Below are positions 19,445 to 27,841 of a stretch of 64,000 bases of DNA, piece by piece. Source of the stretch: Arenibacter antarcticus (GTDB taxonomy: Bacteria; Bacteroidota; Bacteroidia; Flavobacteriales; Flavobacteriaceae); NCBI RefSeq assembly GCF_041320605.1, contig NZ_CP166679.1, positions 496,001-560,000 on the forward strand, read 5' to 3'. The notes under the pieces were generated by a model. It was not told the origin of the DNA, did not search any database, and saw only the letters and a list, made by a program, of their open reading frames with translations. Every line of letters begins with the position of its first letter. The first letter of the stretch is position 1. Both the position numbers and the translations under genes were made by a program.

Positions 19445-19780
19445 CTACTTTTTAAGTTCTAACTTTTCGGCGAAATAATCGCAAAAATCTTTCATGGTAG
19501 CCGTCATTTTTTCATCCTGGGTTGCCTTGTAGAAAGTATCCGATAAGGAAACCAGGGTTTGATGAAAAAATATCTTCATCTCATCAACCGGCATATCCTT
19601 GGTCCATAAATCTATTTTTAAGGATTCTTTATTTTTACTATCCCAAACGGATAATAATACTGCCTTCGCTTCCTCATTAGAGATTCCACCATCCTCAGCA
19701 GACCATATTAATTTTTCCGGTACTCGGTTTTCATCCAAAGAAATTGTCAAATTAATTTCCGATGTATGTAATTTTGCCAT
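19445..19780 (-). CDS. gldC: Gliding motility protein GldC
   Basis: A 111-residue soluble protein matching GldC in length and sequence type (N-terminal HTSEINLTISLDENRVPEKLIWSAEDGG). GldC is one of the Gld proteins of the flavobacterial gliding apparatus; its molecular role is not defined. It lies 35 bp after gldB on the same strand, the arrangement known from Flavobacterium johnsoniae. Confidence 0.92.
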   Translation of the reverse strand: MAKLHTSEINLTISLDENRVPEKLIWSAEDGGISNEEAKAVLLSVWDSKNKESLKIDLWTKDMPVDEMKIFFHQTLVSLSDTFYKATQDEKMTATMKDFCDYFAEKLELKK

Positions 19781-19815
19781 GCTTTAATTTATTTATATTT
19801 TTTAAAAGAGTTGAT

Positions 19816-20784
19816 CTAGTCTAATTTTCTAGGCTTGTATTTTGATCTTTTAAACAATTCTTCACTTGGTATGGTCAACATTTCTTGAAGTGCTACCTCA
19901 TTGTTTTTCATAAAGGCCCTTACAATCTGCCAACCTACATATCTCCCTATTCTATCCGGGGATTCATTGTCCAGCTCTAACTGAAATTTAGAAAAAGGAG
20001 CAGGATCCAAAAATCGCGGTCCCAATTTATTATCGGTACTGTACAGCAGTTCACGTTCAACAAAATACCGCCAAACCTGCTCCTCATTAACATGTGCCCA
20101 ATCCAATTGCTCAGGGGTGTACCCTATAATTATATCATCTGTCACCTGTGGCATTAATTTATTCTTTAAATACAGTTCCTTCCCATAATAGACCGCTTGA
20201 GACAAAAACGTTCTCTCTGTTGATGTCGCAACCACTTTTTTAGCAAAGGCACTTGCCACGTCAGCTGCTAAAAATTTCTTATCTAGGTCATTGGCAACGT
20301 AATTAGGAATAACACTATAAAACTCGTGCGAAGTTCCTAAATAGTTATCGAGACCAATAAGCAAAAGGCTGTCGGTTAAAATAACCCGGTTATTATAATC
20401 AACATCCGATGTAACGGTTATCACTTTAGGCAACGGGCTGTTGGGGTAATAATATCTTATATGGCGAAACAAGGACTGCAACTCCCTTTCTTCTTCCTTA
20501 AAATTTGGAAATACAGAGTCCACTGCTTGCGAGAGTTGCACCTGAAGAGTGTCCTGAACTTTAGCTACCCAAACACTATCGGGATAGCTCGTTGGGAAAA
20601 GATAGGGGTACTTTTTCTTCAATTGGGGAATATCCTTAGGTTGCGCTTCGGCAAACTCCCTATCGAACCTGTACACTTCCAGTTCCACTTCTATTTTCGC
20701 AACTTCTTCAGCTGTTTTATCTGTTTCCTTACAACCTAAAAAGGTTATTAAAAGTAAGCAAATGAGCCATAATGGATTTCGCAT
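19816..20784 (-). CDS. gldB: Gliding motility lipoprotein GldB
   Basis: A 322-residue lipoprotein: signal peptide of 17 residues ending in a lipobox with Cys18 (LITFLGC). The mature part matches GldB, with segments such as FDREFAEAQP, LTDSLLLIGLDNYLG and the C-terminal PDRIGRYVGWQIVRAFM. GldB is essential for gliding in F. johnsoniae and is anchored in the envelope. Next gene is gldC; nadE is transcribed divergently. Confidence 0.93.
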   Translation of the reverse strand: MRNPLWLICLLLITFLGCKETDKTAEEVAKIEVELEVYRFDREFAEAQPKDIPQLKKKYPYLFPTSYPDSVWVAKVQDTLQVQLSQAVDSVFPNFKEEERELQSLFRHIRYYYPNSPLPKVITVTSDVDYNNRVILTDSLLLIGLDNYLGTSHEFYSVIPNYVANDLDKKFLAADVASAFAKKVVATSTERTFLSQAVYYGKELYLKNKLMPQVTDDIIIGYTPEQLDWAHVNEEQVWRYFVERELLYSTDNKLGPRFLDPAPFSKFQLELDNESPDRIGRYVGWQIVRAFMKNNEVALQEMLTIPSEELFKRSKYKPRKLD

Positions 20785-20885
20785 TTTTAACTATTTCGGT
20801 TATTGTTTTCTATTTCAATCCTTTGGCGTTATTTTTGCCAAGCAAACGGGCAAAGTTAAGTTTTTAAACCTTATAAACCTTTTAG

Positions 20886-21674
20886 ATGCAATCTGAAAAA
20901 GTTATAGAGCATATTGTAACCTGGCTAAAGAATTATGCCGAAAAGGCGAAAATGAAGGGATTTATCATCGGAATTTCTGGCGGTATAGATTCTGCGGTTA
21001 CCTCTGCTTTGTGCGCAAAGACCGGATTGGAATTACTTTGCTTGGAAATGCCCATTCATCAAATGGCAAATCAGGAAGCACGTGCAGCAGCACATATTGA
21101 TTGGCTTAAAGAGAATTACAGTAAGGTAAGAAGCAATACTATTGACCTCACCCCTGTGTTCGACAGCTTTGTAGGCACTTTACCAGCTGTTGCTCAAGAA
21201 GATGACCGATTCCTGTCCCTAGCCAATTCTAGGGCGCGATTACGAATGACCACCCTGTACTATTTTGCTGCACTAGACCAACTATTGGTTGCGGGTACCG
21301 GTAATAAAGTAGAAGATTTTGGAGTTGGTTTTTACACCAAATACGGCGATGGCGGAGTAGATCTTAGCCCCATTGCAGACCTGCTAAAATCTGAAGTATA
21401 CGAAATAGCAAAAGTGCTAGGCATTAAGCCCGAAATTATCCGCGCAGCTCCCACAGATGGCCTTTGGGGAGATGACAGGACGGATGAAGATCAGCTAGGA
21501 GCTACCTATCCAGAACTAGAGTGGGCAATGCAAATGGCAGAAGAAGAAAAAACAGAAGCGGATTTTTCTGGACGGGAAAAGGAAATTATGCGTATCTTTA
21601 TTACATTGAATAAAGCAAATCAACACAAAATGTGTCCAATCCCCATTTGTGAAGTTCCAATTGACCTAAAATGA
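20886..21674 (+). CDS. nadE: NAD+ synthetase
   Basis: Final step of NAD biosynthesis: ATP-dependent amidation of nicotinate adenine dinucleotide. The PP-loop SGGIDS is at 31-36; LVAGTGNKVEDFGVGFYTKYGDGGVDLSPI and PTDGLW..DRTDEDQLG are family signatures. At 262 residues there is no glutaminase domain, so ammonia is the expected nitrogen donor. Start ATG is preceded by a non-coding stretch shared with gldB. Confidence 0.96.
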   Translation: MQSEKVIEHIVTWLKNYAEKAKMKGFIIGISGGIDSAVTSALCAKTGLELLCLEMPIHQMANQEARAAAHIDWLKENYSKVRSNTIDLTPVFDSFVGTLPAVAQEDDRFLSLANSRARLRMTTLYYFAALDQLLVAGTGNKVEDFGVGFYTKYGDGGVDLSPIADLLKSEVYEIAKVLGIKPEIIRAAPTDGLWGDDRTDEDQLGATYPELEWAMQMAEEEKTEADFSGREKEIMRIFITLNKANQHKMCPIPICEVPIDLK

Positions 21675-21786
21675 CCTCTTACCTAAGAACAAAGTAGTTA
21701 AGTCGAATAAAATCCCCGAAATTTTCGATTTACAATAAAATAAGTGAGCTTTGTTTAACAACCCGTATAATTAAACCTGACGTTGC

Positions 21787-21818
21787 TTGTCAGTATTTGA
21801 TATTGTTTGTCAGTATTT
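21787..21818 (+). promoter_or_regulatory. 20-bp-period direct repeat upstream of the response regulator
   Basis: TTGTCAGTATTT occurs at 21787-21798 and exactly 20 bp later at 21807-21818, about 45 bp before the response regulator start. A two-helical-turn spacing puts both copies on the same face of DNA, as expected for a dimeric or tandem-binding regulator. The 187-bp gap shows no other feature. Confidence 0.5.
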
Positions 21819-21862
21819 TTTGACGCAATTGAAGAAATTGTCATTCACAAAACTAATTTAAC

Positions 21863-22492
21863 ATGATTAAAATATTAATTGCAGATAACCACCCCATTGT
21901 AAGACTAGGGGTGAAACAGGTTCTAGAACCAATTTCTGATATTCAAGTAGTAGGTGATGTCAGTACTACATCCGAGCTATTCAACCTATTGGATAGTACT
22001 TCTCCAGACATTGTCCTTTTAGAGATGGATATTCCAGAAATTAACGGTATTGCTACACTTAGAAAAATTAAAAAGGAATACCCTAGCATAAGGGTATTAA
22101 TCTATAGTGGGCAATCTGAAGACGTATATGCCTTAAGCACTATTCGTGCAGGCGCATTTGGTTACCTTTCTAAATCTTCCGATGTAGATTATATTATTAG
22201 TGCCATTAGAAAAGTAAGCGAGGGCAATATGTTTATTACCAATGAATTGGCACAACGACTTGCCTTTGACGAGGGTACTCAAAAGCCAAGAAGGTTCTTT
22301 AGAAAACTCTCCACAAGGGAGGTGGAGGTCCTTAAATTATTGGCCAGCGGAAAACGAAACAAAGAGGTTGCACAAGGGTTAAATTTAAATGAGAAAACCG
22401 TAAGCACTTACAAGGCGCGATTGATGCGTAAATTAAATGTGGACAACCTTGTAGATCTTCTTCAGCAAGCCAAAGCATTGGAACTGTATTAA
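21863..22492 (+). CDS. NarL/FixJ-type response regulator with Glu at the phospho-site
   Basis: Residues 1-120 form a receiver domain, 145-205 a LuxR-type helix-turn-helix (LSTREVEVLKLLASGKRNKEVAQGL, then EKTVSTYKARLMRKL). The phospho-acceptor position, normally Asp in LLDxxMP, is Glu54 (VLLEMDIPEINGI), and the acidic pair is Asp8-Asn9 rather than Asp-Asp. The switch Ser (LIYSGQ) and Lys (LSKSS) are kept. It may therefore be locked in an active-like state or be regulated without phosphorylation. No histidine kinase gene is adjacent. A direct repeat upstream may be its target. Confidence 0.93.
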   Translation: MIKILIADNHPIVRLGVKQVLEPISDIQVVGDVSTTSELFNLLDSTSPDIVLLEMDIPEINGIATLRKIKKEYPSIRVLIYSGQSEDVYALSTIRAGAFGYLSKSSDVDYIISAIRKVSEGNMFITNELAQRLAFDEGTQKPRRFFRKLSTREVEVLKLLASGKRNKEVAQGLNLNEKTVSTYKARLMRKLNVDNLVDLLQQAKALELY

Positions 22493-22515
22493 GCCCATAG
22501 CGTCCACCAAAATAC

Positions 22516-22571
22516 ACAGCGGTTTAAAAGGGTCTGTTATCCTGCAATAACACTCCCTTTTAAACCGCTGT
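22516..22571. terminator. Bidirectional terminator between response regulator and dnaG
   Basis: A 17-bp perfect stem, ACAGCGGTTTAAAAGGG at 22516-22532 against CCCTTTTAAACCGCTGT at 22555-22571, and an inner TGTTAT / ATAACA helix within the loop. A T-run follows on the plus strand (TTTTG). It separates two convergent genes and can serve both. Confidence 0.8.
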
Positions 22572-22589
22572 TTTGTAGTAGATTAATTC

Positions 22590-24578
22590 CTAAGAAAAAA
22601 CCCTATTCAATTTTTTATTTAGAAGCACGTTTAATTGGATATAATTCATTATTTCCTCCAAGGTCTCCGTGTTTTCTGCCATGTTATTCATAGTATTTTC
22701 CTGTAGTGACCCTATCCTTTTCTTAATCAGATAGCACCTTAATGTCAGTATCGTTTCACTGACCAACTGGGATACCCCAACCTTCTTCTCCTTTGGGAAA
22801 ATTTCCTTGCGCTCCCATTGATGTAAGGTATATTTTTCTTCTTCCATTAAAATCGAAGATATTTCCGATGCCAACCCTTGATCTAATCCCGCCATAAACG
22901 AAGTGATGGAAAAATTCTCTTTCCCATTCATCTCTTCTATCAACTTGTAGTAGATATTACGGAAGCCTTCATTGGCTAACTCTATTTCATCATCCTGAAG
23001 ATCCAAAAATATTTTCTGAAAAACCTTTGCTCCTAATGATTCGGGTTCCAGTTCCAAATCGCCCTTCTCATTTTCCTTTAATACAAGGTCCTCAAATTCT
23101 TCCTCCAAGGTACCATAGAGCAGTAAGATTTCAATAATTTTCCGCTCTAACTCGTACTGTACATCTAGTTTTTGTTGTTGCGGCTCGTTTTTCACCACAT
23201 TAAAGCTCTGCTGCTGCTGTTTCGCCATTTTCTGGGAATCGGCAGTGTCCTTTTTCCCGATCTGGGCCAAGGTATTAAAAAGGACCGCTTCGGATATATT
23301 CATGATCTGGGCGCATTCCTGAATATAAATTTCCTTTTTTATCCTATCGGGAATTTTAGAAATACTATGTACAATATCCCTAACCGTATCAGCTCTTTTA
23401 ATAGGGTCGTTTGCAGCTTCGCTCACCAGCAGTGATGCCTTGAACTGAATAAAATCCTTGGAATTATTCTGAAGATATTCTACCACATCCTCATATTCAT
23501 TGTTCTTGGCAAAGCTATCCGGATCATCTCCAGCAGGAAAGGTACACACCTTTACGTTCATGCCCTGTTCCAAAATAAGGTCTATACCCCTCAATGAAGC
23601 CCTTAGGCCGGCCGCATCCCCATCAAACAAAACCGTAATATTATTGGTCAATCTATTGACCAATCTAATCTGATCGGAAGTCAAGGCCGTACCACTGGAA
23701 GCCACAACATTGTGTATCCCACGCTGGTGCAACTGAATTACGTCCGTATACCCTTCTACCAAAAAACAATTATCCTCTTTGGCAATTGCTTGTTTGGCTA
23801 AATAAATACCGTAGAGCACCTTACTTTTATGGTAGATATCGCTTTCCGGGGAATTTACATATTTTGCCGCCTTCTTATCACTAGTAAGAATACGACCCCC
23901 AAACCCCAAAACGCGACCACTCATACTATGAATAGGAAACAAGACCCTTCCTTTAAAACGATCAAATGTTTTTTTGTTATCAGGATTTCCTGGGTCTTCC
24001 TTTACTATGGTGAGTCCTGTTTTTTCTAGGAAATCCAATTGATACCCTTTACCCAATGCCGTTTTAGTAAATCCGTCCCATTGGTCCAAACAGTAGCCCA
24101 AATCAAATTTCTTGATTGTATCGTCCGTAAAGCCACGCTCCTTAAAATAGCTCAACCCTATAGCTTTCCCCTGCTCTCTTTCCCATAAAATTTCTGAGAA
24201 ATATTTTTGAGCATAATCAGAAACCAAGTACATGCTTTCCCGCTCATTGGTTTTCTCCTTCTCCTCATCGGTTTGAAGGGTTTCCTCTATTTCTATATTG
24301 TACTTTTTTGCAAGATATTTTATGGCTTCCGGATACGTAAAATGCTCGTGTTCCATTAAAAAGGCAACCACATTGCCACCCTTCCCACTACTAAAATCCT
24401 TCCAGATCTGCTTTACGGGAGAAACCATAAAACTTGGGGAACGTTCATCGCTAAACGGACTTAAACCCTTAAAGTTAGAACCGGATTTTTTTAGTTGCAC
24501 AAACTCTCCGATCACCTCCTCTACTCTGGCGGTCTCATATACTTTGTCTATAGTAGTTTTCGAAATCAAATCACACAA
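22590..24578 (-). CDS. dnaG: DNA primase DnaG (zinc ligands lost)
   Basis: Primase for Okazaki-fragment priming. The N-terminal CHC2-type domain is recognisable, but the ligand positions (Cys40, His43, Cys61, Cys64 in well-studied DnaG) are Ser40, Ser43, Asp61 and Ser64 here: KGLSPFSDERSPSF and WKDFSSGKGG. The TOPRIM core is intact (VEGYTDV, LFDGDAAGLRA, GDDPDSF), and a C-terminal helicase-binding region follows from about 480. Total length 662. I believe this substitution pattern is shared by other Flavobacteriia, so it is unlikely to be a sequencing error. It is convergent with the response regulator gene. Confidence 0.95.
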   Translation of the reverse strand: MCDLISKTTIDKVYETARVEEVIGEFVQLKKSGSNFKGLSPFSDERSPSFMVSPVKQIWKDFSSGKGGNVVAFLMEHEHFTYPEAIKYLAKKYNIEIEETLQTDEEKEKTNERESMYLVSDYAQKYFSEILWEREQGKAIGLSYFKERGFTDDTIKKFDLGYCLDQWDGFTKTALGKGYQLDFLEKTGLTIVKEDPGNPDNKKTFDRFKGRVLFPIHSMSGRVLGFGGRILTSDKKAAKYVNSPESDIYHKSKVLYGIYLAKQAIAKEDNCFLVEGYTDVIQLHQRGIHNVVASSGTALTSDQIRLVNRLTNNITVLFDGDAAGLRASLRGIDLILEQGMNVKVCTFPAGDDPDSFAKNNEYEDVVEYLQNNSKDFIQFKASLLVSEAANDPIKRADTVRDIVHSISKIPDRIKKEIYIQECAQIMNISEAVLFNTLAQIGKKDTADSQKMAKQQQQSFNVVKNEPQQQKLDVQYELERKIIEILLLYGTLEEEFEDLVLKENEKGDLELEPESLGAKVFQKIFLDLQDDEIELANEGFRNIYYKLIEEMNGKENFSITSFMAGLDQGLASEISSILMEEEKYTLHQWERKEIFPKEKKVGVSQLVSETILTLRCYLIKKRIGSLQENTMNNMAENTETLEEIMNYIQLNVLLNKKLNRVFS

Positions 24579-24689
24579 TTTAGGATGGCTAAAGATACTA
24601 CATTTAGAGCTCCTTCAAAAAGGGAAAAACTATTCATTTAATATCCAAAATGCTTACCTTTCGGTTCATTTTAACACGCGAAAAATAGC

Positions 24690-24932
24690 ATGATTTTATT
24701 TTTAGGAACCAAACCGGGGAAAACCACTTCCAAAGTAATTCCGAACGTTGCTTGCCCCTATTGCGAACAACGCAACACCTTAATGGCAGTAACCACTACC
24801 AACTATTTTCATCTATTCTGGATCTCCCTTTTTCGAATTGGCACCAGCACAACCATAAGCTGTTCGCATTGCAAAAAAACCTATTTTAAGGATGAATTTA
24901 ATACTGAAATGATCCAGGGCATGGAAAGTTAG
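24690..24932 (+). CDS. Small zinc-ribbon protein
   Basis: An 80-residue protein with two CxxC pairs, CPYC near residue 25 and CSHC near 60, separated by a hydrophobic stretch (NYFHLFWISLFRI) too short and polar-flanked to be sure of membrane insertion. The pattern is a zinc ribbon (zinc-ribbon_15-like). Homologues are common in Flavobacteriia; function unknown. It is divergent from dnaG, the intervening 110 bp likely holding both promoters. Confidence 0.75.
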   Translation: MILFLGTKPGKTTSKVIPNVACPYCEQRNTLMAVTTTNYFHLFWISLFRIGTSTTISCSHCKKTYFKDEFNTEMIQGMES

Positions 24933-24967
24933 TCGCAGTTATATTTTAAACGGGTAATGTGGCAAAC

Positions 24968-25524
24968 TTACAGTTCAAATCGCAATCCTACGGATATATT
25001 TCGCTGCTCAACATCGGCATTGTTGAAAATAGAATTTAAATCGTACTTCACATAAAGCAAAGCTCCGCCTACCCCTGTATACGCACTTAGACCATAGACA
25101 AAATTGTTGGTATTGTAATCTCTTTTTATTTTGTCCTTTACACGATCCCCATCCCTTTTATATTTTAACTTTTGTTTCGTCCCTATATTAAATCCAGCAT
25201 AGCTACCCAACCCAAATCTAAATTGATGGTGGTTAGTGTATCGAATGCTTTTTTCTGTCCTATGAACTTTTGAGGGTCCAAATTCCAAATGCACAGGGAA
25301 AACCAAATTATCCATCCTAAATTTGGATTTATCCAGATCAAATTGAAATTCTTCCAAGGTTGTCTGATCTCCGTTATTCACAAAATATTGATTATTCTTT
25401 GGCTTTAAACCATTGAACTGGAAAGAGACCCCATAGTTGACCCTTAGGAAATTAGAATTTTTAAAAACCCTGGTTCTCCATGCATAACCAAGTTCCACAA
25501 TAGTTGCCCAGCCCGAAGAAGTTT
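24968..25524 (-). pseudogene. Outer-membrane beta-barrel protein, 5' end missing
   Basis: The frame encodes the C-terminal half of a beta-barrel protein: alternating strands (FRFGLGSYAGFNIG, FVYGLSAYTGVGGALLYVKYDL) and a terminal NISVGLRFEL ending in a hydrophobic residue as outer-membrane proteins do. There is no signal peptide and no ATG; the only starts are GTG-type inside a strand, and an in-frame TGA lies upstream at about 25537. From memory, flavobacterial homologues are much longer with an N-terminal signal and a coiled-coil part. I infer a 5' deletion that also removed its promoter. Homologue comparison would settle it. Confidence 0.6.
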
Positions 25525-25566
25525 TTCGAAAAAAGGCGAAAATTCAGACAATAAGGGTAGTGTGGT

Positions 25567-26544
25567 TTATTTCTTCCGATCCACTACATAATTCACCATT
25601 AGGATCAGTGAATTTTTGTAATCAGAATCAGGGTAAGTTTCTAATAGAGCCAGAGCTTCTTCCTTGTAGGCGAGCATCTTTTTCACCGCGTAATCCAAGC
25701 CACCGTTTTCTTTTACAAAAGCAATTACCTGTTTTACCCGTTTTTTATCCTTGTTGTGATTCTTGACGGAATTTATCAACCACTTCCTATCTGCCTTGGA
25801 ACAATGGTTTAGAACAAATATTAGGGGCAGGGTCATTTTTTGTTCTTTAATATCGATTCCTGTAGGTTTCCCGATGCGCTCTTCTCCATAATCGAACAAA
25901 TCATCCTTGATCTGGAAGGCCATCCCGATAAGCTCCCCAAACTTTCTAAAGGTTTCTACATCTTCGGAATCCGGTTTAACGGAACATGCTCCCAAACTGC
26001 AGCATGCCGCGATAAGGGTAGCAGTCTTTTGCCTGATAATCTCGTAGTATATTTCTTCCGTAATATCTAGGCGCCGTGCCTTCTCTATCTGTAGCAGTTC
26101 CCCTTCGCTCATTTCGCGAACGGCCACAGAGATAATCCGTAACAGATCAAAATCTCCATTATCTATAGAGAGCAGCAAACCTTTGGAAAGCAAATAATCC
26201 CCTACTAAAACCGCAATCTTGTTCTTCCACAAGGCGTTTACAGAGAAAAAGCCCCTGCGTTTATTACTATCGTCTACTACATCGTCATGGACAAGGGTAG
26301 CGGTATGAATCAACTCTATTACTGATGCGCCCCTATATGTCCTTTCATTTACCTCACCATTGTTCAATAGTTTGGCCGTTAGGAATACGAACATAGGCCG
26401 CATTTGCTTTCCCTTACGGTTAACAATATAATAGGTAATCCTATTTAACAATGCCACTTTGGAAGACATGGATTCGTAGAACTTTTTTTCAAAAAGTTCC
26501 ATTTCCATATTTATCGGTTCCTTTATTTGGGATACAATTTTCAA
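25567..26544 (-). CDS. Long-chain polyprenyl diphosphate synthase
   Basis: Trans-isoprenyl diphosphate synthase of the octaprenyl/heptaprenyl type, making the side chain of menaquinone in this kind of organism. The first aspartate-rich motif is DDVVDDSNKRRG, the second KDDLFDYG; GKQMRP and HTATLVHDD are also present. Length 325 is typical. Chain length cannot be fixed from sequence by eye. It follows a 160-bp gap after rlmN on the same strand. Confidence 0.93.
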   Translation of the reverse strand: MKIVSQIKEPINMEMELFEKKFYESMSSKVALLNRITYYIVNRKGKQMRPMFVFLTAKLLNNGEVNERTYRGASVIELIHTATLVHDDVVDDSNKRRGFFSVNALWKNKIAVLVGDYLLSKGLLLSIDNGDFDLLRIISVAVREMSEGELLQIEKARRLDITEEIYYEIIRQKTATLIAACCSLGACSVKPDSEDVETFRKFGELIGMAFQIKDDLFDYGEERIGKPTGIDIKEQKMTLPLIFVLNHCSKADRKWLINSVKNHNKDKKRVKQVIAFVKENGGLDYAVKKMLAYKEEALALLETYPDSDYKNSLILMVNYVVDRKK

Positions 26545-26705
26545 AGGGTAGATAGGACTGTTTTTTATTGGTGATTCAGTGCGGTAAAATTAGACAAAAA
26601 AAGTAATAAAAGTGGCCCTTTGGCAATATAAGGGCAATCTTAAAGGATTAAAGTATTGCAGTTACATAATTTTTAAAAGCAGCTGCCAAGATTAGCATCA
26701 GTGGT

Positions 26706-27746
26706 TTACGATTTATTGGCCAATTGTCCGCAAGCAGCATCTATATCCTTGCCGCGAGATCTACGAACGGTTACCGTTATCCCGTTTCTTTCCAAGGTAT
26801 TTACATACATATCAATAGCCTTGTTATTGGCCTGTTGAAATTGTCCGTCATCAATTGGGTTGTACTCTATTAAATTGACTTTGGAAGGAGCAAATTTGCA
26901 GAAGTCCACTAAGGCATCCACATCTTTTTGCTTATCATTTATGTTTTCCCAAACCACATATTCATAGGTAATCCTACTTTTAGTCTTCTCATACCAGTAT
27001 TCCAGTGATTCTCGTAAATCTGCTAACGTAAACGTGGCATTAAAGGGCATAATAGAGGTTCTAATCTCATCTATCGCAGAATGTAAGGAAACGGCTAGTT
27101 TAAATTTAACCGCCTCGTCTGCCATTTTTCTAATCATTTTAGGGACACCCGAGGTAGAAACAGTTATCCGCTTTGGCGACATACCTAAGCCTTCCGGGGA
27201 AGTAATCTTATCTATAGCCTTTAATACATTGTTATAGTTCATTAATGGCTCTCCCATCCCCATAAAAACGATGTTACTTAAGGGCCTATCAAAATACAGC
27301 CTACTTTCATTATCAATGGCCACAACCTGATCATAGATTTCGTCGGGATTAAGATTTCGCATGCGCTTGAGTCGGGAAGTAGCACAGAATTTACAATCCA
27401 GACTACACCCTACTTGACTAGATACACAGGCCGTGGTCCTAGATTTGGTAGGGATCAATACCGATTCCACAATAAGGTCATCGTGTAGACGAACCGCATT
27501 TTTAATGGTACCATCGCTACTGCGCTGCATTTGATCAACCTTAATGTGGTTGATTACAAAATTATCCTCCATCATTTGCCTCGTTTCCTTGGAGATATTG
27601 GTCATATCCTCGAAACTGTGGGCCGATTTTTGCCACAACCACTCATAGACCTGATTGCCTCTAAAAGGCTGGTCTCCCTGAGTTGTAAAGAACTCCCTGA
27701 GTTGGTCTTTGGTAAACGCCCTAATATCTTTTTTGTTCTTTGCCAT
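26706..27746 (-). CDS. rlmN: Dual-specificity RNA methyltransferase RlmN
   Basis: Radical-SAM enzyme that methylates C2 of A2503 in 23S rRNA and A37 of some tRNAs. The CxxxCxxC cluster motif (GCSLDCKFCATS) lies near residues 114-121 and the C-terminal catalytic Cys in DIDAACGQL. MGMGEPLMNY and LAVSLHS are further signatures. I start at the second Met (MAKNKKDI, 27746); an ATG two codons earlier is possible. Confidence 0.95.
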   Translation of the reverse strand: MAKNKKDIRAFTKDQLREFFTTQGDQPFRGNQVYEWLWQKSAHSFEDMTNISKETRQMMEDNFVINHIKVDQMQRSSDGTIKNAVRLHDDLIVESVLIPTKSRTTACVSSQVGCSLDCKFCATSRLKRMRNLNPDEIYDQVVAIDNESRLYFDRPLSNIVFMGMGEPLMNYNNVLKAIDKITSPEGLGMSPKRITVSTSGVPKMIRKMADEAVKFKLAVSLHSAIDEIRTSIMPFNATFTLADLRESLEYWYEKTKSRITYEYVVWENINDKQKDVDALVDFCKFAPSKVNLIEYNPIDDGQFQQANNKAIDMYVNTLERNGITVTVRRSRGKDIDAACGQLANKS

Positions 27747-27778
27747 TTGCACCGTTCAAAGATAATTTATTCTACAAA

Positions 27779-27821
27779 AAATCCCGTCAATCCAGGTTAT
27801 TCTGCATTAATGACGGGATTT
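27779..27821 (-). terminator. Terminator after queA
   Basis: Stem AAATCCCGTCA (27779-27789) against TGACGGGATTT (27811-27821) with a 21-nt loop. On the minus strand the second arm is followed by a further T-run (TTTTTTG), so it ends transcripts from queA before rlmN. Confidence 0.75.
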
Positions 27822-27841
27822 CCTACTAATTTTAATGTCTG

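Noticed and set aside
22516-22571. Long perfect inverted repeat considered as an insertion-sequence end
   Set aside because: It is a single stem-loop between convergent genes with a T-run, with no transposase or target duplication: a bidirectional terminator.
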